Assembly (NCBI GenBank): GCA_028023455.1
Contig: JAQFVV010000013.1
Coordinates: forward strand, 13,280,258 to 13,344,257
Direction: 5' to 3'
Length of the DNA stretch: 64,000 nt
Source of the DNA: Epiperipatus broadwayi
Lineage: Eukaryota; Onychophora; Udeonychophora; Euonychophora; Peripatidae
In this document: positions 57,780 to 64,000 of the stretch, one piece after another
How the letters are laid out: each line of letters starts with the position of its first letter
Position numbering within the stretch: the stretch's first letter is position 1
Program-made: the position numbers and the translations under genes
Notes under the pieces: model-generated
Told to the model about the DNA's origin: nothing
The model's input: the letters and a program-made list of their open reading frames with translations, nothing else
The model's database searches: none

Positions 57780-58215
57780 AACTATAAATTCCCTCATAAT
57801 GTGATCCAAATAAGATACTTTCTTTTTGGACATTTGTGCTTAGAGCAAAAATTTGGAGCTAAAATGATGAAGCATCCATCATCTTCCATATCATAGTTCA
57901 AATCATTAATATTTTTTATTTTTGTTTTTTTATTGTGTAACTTTTACATCCATAGTAAGATGTCACTGGAAATTCCATAACTTGAATAATTCTGACCTTC
58001 ATTATTTAAGTTATATATCTATATTTAAAGATTTTTTTGAAAGTTGGCATCATGGCCCTATGTTGGTGTGTAATGTATTTCTTAACTGTTAGATTTTTAT
58101 TTTTGTAAAAATAATAATCCAAGGAGGCAAAAATTGTTGATATCTTCTATGGTGTTATTATCATTGTAATCTAGCTGTAATTGGCAAAGGTTCTAATTTT
58201 TTCCAAAGTGGAATG
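57780..58215 (-). pseudogene. LINE reverse transcriptase remnant, RTE/BovB-like motifs
   Basis: On the - strand from about 58185, read across stops: a block NTIEDINNFCLLGLLFLQK (equivalent to IE-V-x-F-x-LGS-I), then EIHYTPTxGHDANFQK, and KYRYIT, KVRIIQVMEFPVTSYYGCKS and YTIKK near 58035-57930. This matches the order and spacing of the EI..RLLLGRKAMTNLDS, LKSRDIT, KV-VKAM-FPV--YGCESWTIKK segment known from vertebrate and arthropod RTE/BovB-type LINEs. Stops are frequent, so it is old. Clade assignment rests on remembered motifs only. Confidence 0.6.
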
Positions 58216-59090
58216 TTCAATAAATTTATTCTACTTTTCTTCTGGTTTTTTACTTTTATTTATGTTTTATTTTACATTTAATAATTGACAAATAATAATA
58301 GAAATCTAAGCAAGTTGGAATTCAGTGGTTTCTGAGTTTTTGTTACTAATTTACAAGTATATTGATTTTTGTTTTATTCATGGTCATGAAGTTTGTATCA
58401 TTTTTTTGGTCTTATATTTGTTTTAGCTTAAAAAGAAGATTCTTATTTGTTTAGATAATATTTTGAGAGATATCTTCCAAAAAAAGAGCTTAAATTTTTT
58501 TAAATATTTTTATTCTATATTCTGAATATTTTGATCTGCTTAGATGCTGATAAGAGATTCTCTTCACTATCAAGTGAAGAACATCTTTTCATTGCAGTGA
58601 ATCCAAATCAAAAGATAGTCTAATTTGAAGCACAAAGATTAACAGCATTATTTTGTAAATAATTACTGTATATTGTAGTTTTTGATTTACATTTTTGAAA
58701 ATCTTGCTTGTTAGACTGTTTGTTTTTTTAATCAAAATTGTATTTGCCTCCACTTTTTTTATTACCTCTACCTGTTAAAAAAAGCAGGTAACTTTAATTA
58801 ATTTAAGTGATCAATTGGAGATTAGCAATAAAAAAATTTTTTTATGTATATATTGGCTTGTCTATAAAATTGCTAATCATGATTTCTTTATTTCAATGTC
58901 TTTAGTTCGAATTATGATTTTATTGTATTATTTTATTGACTGCAATGGCTTATCACACTTTTGATTAAATAAATTAAAAAATAACAAACAAACACAATCT
59001 TCTATTTTAAAAATAGCCCATTAATTTTAATAAATACACAACAAACCACGCACAAACTTCTTTATAAATCTTGATTTATTATAATATGAA
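58216..59090. other. AT-rich intron segment
   Basis: No supported feature; a short hairpin ctgctttt/aaaaagcagg-like dyad near 58770 is the only structure noted. Confidence 0.45.
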
Positions 59091-59110
59091 CTGTTATTAC
59101 ATACAATAAT

Positions 59111-59156
59111 ATATCCCAACGTTTCGACTATATTATTTTTATAGTCTTTATCAAGG
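59111..59156 (-). ncRNA. hammerhead-ribozyme-like motif of Penelope element
   Basis: On the - strand the order is CCTTGATAAA, a perfect 7-bp stem (GACTATA/TATAGTC) with a 7-base loop, then GAAACGTTGGGA. This is the hammerhead layout of CUGANGA, stem II and GAAA, with two departures from CUGANGA (UUGAUAA). Small hammerheads are known in Penelope terminal repeats. The altered core makes activity doubtful. Confidence 0.55.
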
Positions 59157-59459
59157 AATCACTAAAAAATACATAAAAAAAACAGTAAATACAAATATTC
59201 CATAATACATATGACAAATACAAATACCTCTTATCTTAAAACTCTTCTAACAAACAATCTTAACTTCTCATTACATTTGTTTCTTAAATACCTTTCTTGA
59301 AATATTTCACTATAACTATTTAATTAAATCAAACTATTATCCTTTATTTTTTTCAATTAGCATTCTATTCATTACAGGTTTCATTTCATTAGTATAAATT
59401 TCTTTTATAATTCTTTAATAATATGATGTAATACATTCTAAAGATTCTATTTTAAAATC

Positions 59460-59672
59460 TTAATGTTTAAATTTACTAATATGACCATAAACTGCAGAAT
59501 TTTTATCATTTAAATGTTGTTTTAATCTTTTTGCCAATTTATTCTTTGTAGTTCCAACATATGACATTTCTTTATTATCTTTAAAACAATCTAAACATTT
59601 TATAATATAAACCAAATTCATAATTTCTAAACTGTTACAATCATTATCATTATTAATCAACAAATGGGACAA
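59460..59672 (-). pseudogene. GIY-YIG endonuclease, truncated
   Basis: The 70-codon frame contains MNLVYIIKCLDCFKDNKE (the GIY strand with its C-x-x-C), then MSYVGTTKNKLAKRLKQHLN (the YIG strand, conserved Arg and His) and VYGHISKFKH. Residue spacing is that of Penelope endonucleases. The frame stops soon after; the distal catalytic Glu is not in this frame, though the sequence down to about 59390 keeps some readable codons. The ATG at the start is internal to the domain's linker and not a real start. Confidence 0.8.
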
Positions 59673-59850
59673 ATAATATATTTTTTATTAATCATATTAA
59701 ATAATTTCCTAATTTTAACAAACAAACCTTTTGAAACCAACATAAATTATCTTACTATTATTCTTATTCTTATTTAATCTTATCCTATTATTCATTTTTT
59801 CAATATTTTTATTACAAAACTAAATAACTTTTCGTTAAAATAATGGAGGC

Positions 59851-60368
59851 AAAAGTAACTTAACCTGTATTGTTTCAAAAATTTATTTTATTTTAGAATT
59901 AAGAGTATTTGAGATACACACTATTTAACATTTTTCTGGTATAACCAATTCTCCAAATTTAAGAGAAATAGTTTTTTCTAATTTTTTTTTAAAATTGCTC
60001 TGGCTAAGAATATTTGAATACTCATTTTTAATAAATGCTGAATGGCTAGCTGAAAAATATTTTTATGCTTGTTTGTCATGGATTTAGTAGACTAATACAT
60101 TATTTATTGTATATTAATAATCATCTAATGTCCATACTTCTGTGGTTATATTAATGTATCGGTAATTATTTTTTTAGAATATTTAAATTTTATAGATAAA
60201 TATATTGTTAGAGTAATTATCTACTTTTGTAATTGTAATATTGATATTACTCATAATTTGCTGTATACATTGTGTTACATTACATATTTAATATCTACAT
60301 TATTACAAATATTATTTAAAATATAAATTTTTATGAATACTGATTCTTTTTTAAATTTTTTATTTTAG
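59851..60368 (+). other. end of 27.9-kb ZC3H13 intron
   Basis: AT-rich sequence ending in a T-rich tract and the acceptor ttttattttAG at 60367-60368. Confidence 0.6.
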
Positions 60369-61792
60369 AGATGTTCGTGGAAGAGAAAGCAAAGATAAAG
60401 ATGTTGAAGAAGATAGAGATTCTATCCAGAAAGATAAACATCGTAAGCGCAGAAAATCATCTGAGCATGAACATGATGCATCTCCTCCTTCCAGATCAAC
60501 TCAGTCTACTAGTGTTTATGATGCAAAGAAATCTGTTAAAGGACGAAAGAGTAATATATCACCTAAATCTCATTCGTCTCCTCGACCAGATTTTTCTGAT
60601 TCAAAAATTCATCTCTCTCCTGATATTTCAAGAAAAAATAAAAGGTCTTCATCAAAAGATGGTAAATTAAGGTTAAGTTCACCAGCAAGTAAAATAAGAT
60701 ATCGTGACAGATCATCAAGTGGAAATAGGTCATCTAAAGGTAGGAGTTCACGTACTCCTGATTCTGGTAAATATAGAAAACGCTCTTCATCGCCACGACA
60801 TTCTGAAAGAATTAAATCAGTTGCTGCAACTGTATCTCAAGATCGTGCACCCATATATAAACCTACAAATGTTATAGAAAACAGAGCTAGGGGTAAATTT
60901 CAAAAAGAACATGGGCCTTCAACCAAGAGAACTTCTCCTGAAAAAGATAAACGTAGACAGTCATCTCCTGAATCTGGTAAACATGAAGGTACACTTAGAT
61001 CTTCTAGTCCTCGAGATCAAGAAAAATTAAATAGAGATAAAGGGAGACTTCGGGATAATCCTCTTTATAATGAAAGATCAAGGCTTACTTCTCCTGAAGC
61101 TATGTCTAGGCGTTTGGATAATAGACATACTCGCAATGAATCCCCAGATTCGAGACCTACCTCTCGGGAATCTCGATCAACTCGAACAGCAACTACTCAT
61201 CATTCTCGGTCTCCAGAACCTAGATCAAGGCCGTCTACACCAGATTTTGCTGCTAATCGTAGGGGCAGTCCCTATCGTGGTTCTTCAAGAAATTATTCTG
61301 ATTCTACATCACGTATATCACCTAATAACCGAGGAAGAAGATCTCCTGATGGAGCAAGGCGGCAAATGTCTCCTGATATGAGATCAAGAACAGGTGGACT
61401 TTCAGAAGCAAGAAATAGACGTTTGCCTTCTGATTCTCAAATGAGACGAGTTTCCTCTGTTATTAGAGGTCGACACAGTCCACATATGAATCACAGACGT
61501 CCATCTCCTGAATTTAATCGTCATTATCCTCCATCTCCAGAAATGAGAAGGCTATCCTCTTCTCATAATGATTTTGTTCATTTTGATCCCATGTTTAACA
61601 AACATCTTCCCTATGATGATCGAATGATGTTTGATCCTCATTTGATGCCCAGGGAATTTTCTCCTGGTAATAGGGGATCACCTCATCGACAGATAGATAG
61701 AAGTTTTGATAAATATGGGCCAATGAGATCACCACCTCATTCTGATAGATTTGGAAGATTTGAACCCAGATCACCACCCAGGCCTGACTTAG
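60369..61792 (+). CDS. ZC3H13: ZC3H13/Flacc orthologue, long RS/SP-rich exon
   Basis: The exon is open for 474 codons. It starts by completing AG+A to Arg from the exon at 32192. It encodes a charged, low-complexity, presumably disordered region: RDVRGRESKDKDVEEDRD, a KHRKRRKSSEHEHD basic cluster, then about thirty SP or TP dipeptides in contexts such as SSPESGK, TSPEK, SPDSRPTSRESRSTR and SPPHSDRFGRFEPRSPP. This matches the Arg/Ser/Asp/Glu-rich middle of ZC3H13, which is poorly conserved in detail but constant in character. Many SP sites suggest proline-directed phosphorylation. The tail is richer in His, Met, Phe and Pro. The donor is TTAG|gtaggt; the exon ends one base into a codon. Nuclear location is expected from the basic clusters. 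Confidence 0.88.
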
Positions 61793-63743
61793 GTAGGTTT
61801 ATTTACTATTGATGAAATTTTAATAAGTATTTATATATTAATTTCTTTCATTTAAATCTAGAAATTTACATGAATATTAAAATTATAAATGATTTGTAAT
61901 TATATTTTATTTAGATTTTTATTTGATTCAATATTTTAATATTGAAAGTATATTTAAAATTATTCAATAAAATTATGAATATTTAATTGATAATTAAGAG
62001 GTTGACTAAAATTTTCTGAACTTAAAATTCATATTTCATGTATTTTTTCATAGTGAATTTGATTATAAATCTGTCCTTACAAACAACAACTTAAGAATAG
62101 ATAAATATTAAGAACTGTTCTTTTCATTTACGACCATTTTTTCTCATTCCATCATAGTGCTCTATGTTTTTAAATCTGGGTGATTTGGGTTTAAAGAAAG
62201 ACCAAATCTATATATTTGATAAATATTTATTACTATCTACTAGCTAGACTGGGTATGAGCTAGCTGTTTGAAGAAATCTGGCTTGAAAGAGCTGAAATTA
62301 GAATAGTTGCAAACATTAGGAGTTAATCATTTCAACTTAATCAAATAGTTGTAATTTTTGTCACATAATTGAATAAATATCAATTTAAATTACAAGCTTC
62401 ACTTTTAAAACACCCACATCTTTATCTACTAACATAATTGTATTGTTGTATACATTAATTTAAAGATTAGGTATGTCATATAATCACAATTAAATGTACA
62501 CATAAATTTACACCAATACTCTTATAAAAGGTATTTGATTGCAAAAATAAAAAATATATTTGTTTAAATAATAATTTAAATTCATTTAGTTTTACAATGC
62601 ACATGAATAAAAATTTTATAGTATAAATTTATGCATACATTTAATTGTGATTATATATATTACATGTATTCTCTAAGTTTAAAAGTATATCAAAAGTTAA
62701 AAAATAATGATTTCATATTTAAAGAGTAATTGCATGATCTTTTTGCATAATAGTAATAATATTTTGAAACTAATTAAAATTAATATTAATTTGTTTAGCT
62801 ATTTAAGAACAATATTGTTGGAGCATTGGGGATGTAATAAACGATCAGGCCACTTGACCTGAGCTGATTGCATTTTTCTGGTTTTTTTTTTTTATTGTTT
62901 GTAAAAGTAAAACTTAAACTTTATTAAAATCATAATTTAAATTCATTTGCTTATGAATGAAATTATGATTTAAGTAGTAATGTATAATTCTAATTTAAGG
63001 TGGCTCCATAGACTCAAACTTAATCGAAAGAAATACAGTAGTACTTTACAATAATGACTTCCATGTAATAACTTTTTGCTATTTTTTTTTAGCTATGCGT
63101 TTTTTCCGCTATGTATACTACTGTCATCGAATTTCCGACTGTTTATAGCAATTGTTTATACATCTGGAGATTTTTCAAACTATAAAAAATTATTAATAAA
63201 TGTTATGCTTAATATTTTATGTTAAACTAAATGATATTTATATCTGGCACTTGTGATAAAAGGAAAAGCCATAAGCAGGATCGATATTGTTTAGTGCCCA
63301 TCTGCAAAGTAATCACACTTTATTTAATATATATATATTATAATTGCTATATTTATTATGTTAATGGGAATTGAATGTAAAATAACTGAAATTTTATTTG
63401 AAATAAGTCTATTCATAAAATTTTTATTAATAGTATTTATTTTTATCATATTAAAACAATTCTTTTCCATAATTATTTACTAGATTTGTCATTTCCAAAA
63501 CTCCTGTTATATCTTAATCAAATTTAATTTATTATTGGAAATAGTATGATTTGGTTTATACAACAAATGCTATTGTTCTAAAACTTTAAATTGTACATAG
63601 AAGTCCAATATTTCTAAATGCATATAAAATATATCTATTATACTGCATTGTTTAACTAGTGGATACAATTTAGTATGTTTTATTATTTATTAAACATTGT
63701 ACACTTCCCTTACTTGGAAAAACATCGTAAATGCCTGTTTTAG
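61793..63743 (+). other. intron downstream of the long ZC3H13 exon
   Basis: AT-rich sequence without a recognised feature. It ends in tgcctgttttAG, a fair acceptor for the candidate exon at 63744. Confidence 0.5.
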
Positions 63744-63898
63744 TTTGTATGCAAGGATTGCCTCACCTAGCAGTTAAAATTATTGTAAATGGTAAAGAAA
63801 ATTTTGTAAAAGAAATTAAAAGTACTAATCTGGTGAACAATAAAATAATTAGGAAGTTTGATAGCCTTATTCTAAATGAAAAATTATTTCTTTCTAAG
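63744..63898 (+). CDS. candidate coding exon, family unknown
   Basis: A fair acceptor (cctgttttAG) and a perfect donor (CTAAG|gtaagt) enclose 155 bases, open in one frame. The phase fits: the long ZC3H13 exon leaves one base and this one needs two, after which 51 codons follow and the exon ends in phase 0. It encodes CMQGLPHLAVKIIVNGKENF, then VKEIKSTNLVNNKII and RKFDSLILNEKLFLSK. This looks like a folded protein and has no Ser/Arg bias, unlike the ZC3H13 exons. The ATG at 63731 could instead start a first exon of another gene. I recognise no homologue. It may also be chance. Confidence 0.35.
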
Positions 63899-64000
63899 GT
63901 AAGTTTTTTTATTCTGTGAAAACTGGTCAGGAGGAAGAAGCTTTCAAAGCTAATCAAGGCTAGTTTTGTTTAGTACTTTTTTTTTTTTAAAAGAAAAAAA
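63899..64000. other. window end, AT-rich
   Basis: Probable intron start after the candidate donor, ending in T- and A-runs. Confidence 0.4.

Larger units (their letters stand above)
59091..59850 (-). mobile_element. 3' end of a Penelope-like element
   Basis: A GIY-YIG endonuclease frame (59460-59672) is followed on the - strand by about 300 bases of non-coding sequence and then a hammerhead-like motif (59111-59156). That is the order endonuclease then terminal repeat known in Penelope-like elements. No RT is left upstream to about 59850, so only the 3' end is present. It is less decayed than the copy at 1-3 kb. Confidence 0.75.

Noticed and set aside
61070-61381. 103-codon frame in another phase of the long exon
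   Set aside because: Alternate-frame reading of the RS/SP-rich exon; the true phase is fixed by splice phases and composition.

Overview
The window is animal nuclear DNA, strongly AT-rich, with spliceosomal introns, long homopolymer and microsatellite tracts, and many decayed transposable elements. The mix (Penelope-like elements with GIY-YIG endonuclease, ZBED5-type hAT, Ty3/Gypsy with two zinc knuckles, LINE fragments with RTE/BovB-like motifs, and a putative ISXO2/Merlin-like transposase) fits an arthropod, perhaps a chelicerate. The species is not determinable from the sequence.

One host gene runs along the + strand through nearly the whole window. I identify it as the orthologue of ZC3H13 (Drosophila Flacc), a subunit of the nuclear m6A-methyltransferase-associated complex. 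Four exons with compatible reading phases are visible: 14170-14320, 25941-26080, 32192-32451 and 60369-61792. They are separated by introns of about 11.6, 6.1 and 27.9 kb. The N-terminal exons with the CCCH finger were not found and the C-terminal part lies beyond the window. A phase-compatible candidate exon at 63744-63898 has unlike composition and may belong to this gene or another.

The rest is intron or flank filled with mobile DNA. 1-13.5 kb: diverged direct repeats, a Penelope-like element with inverted terminal arms, an internally deleted hAT with a perfect 8-bp target duplication, and a Gypsy element on the - strand with both LTRs. First intron (14.3-25.9 kb): an LTR-like 2.17-kb unit, a gag remnant and a second hAT. 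Second intron: a foldback MITE, a LINE remnant and a patch rich in palindromes. Third intron (32.5-60.4 kb): a nest of insertions. It holds two related elements with putative ISXO2-like transposase N-termini and long repeat tails (35 and 42 kb), another LTR-like unit, a 5'-truncated LINE inside a pair of inverted repeats, an apparently gag-less Gypsy element, Penelope endonuclease remnants, a satellite-like palindrome, an RTE/BovB-like LINE fragment and a hammerhead-like motif.

The most interesting structures are: the pair of repeat-tailed elements; a paralogous repeat at 53.65-53.88 kb that acts as an empty site for two insertions; the hammerhead-like core beside a Penelope endonuclease; and a CTCF-like GGTGGCGC/GATGGCGC core that recurs in the termini of several elements. 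No tRNA, rRNA or CRISPR array is supported.
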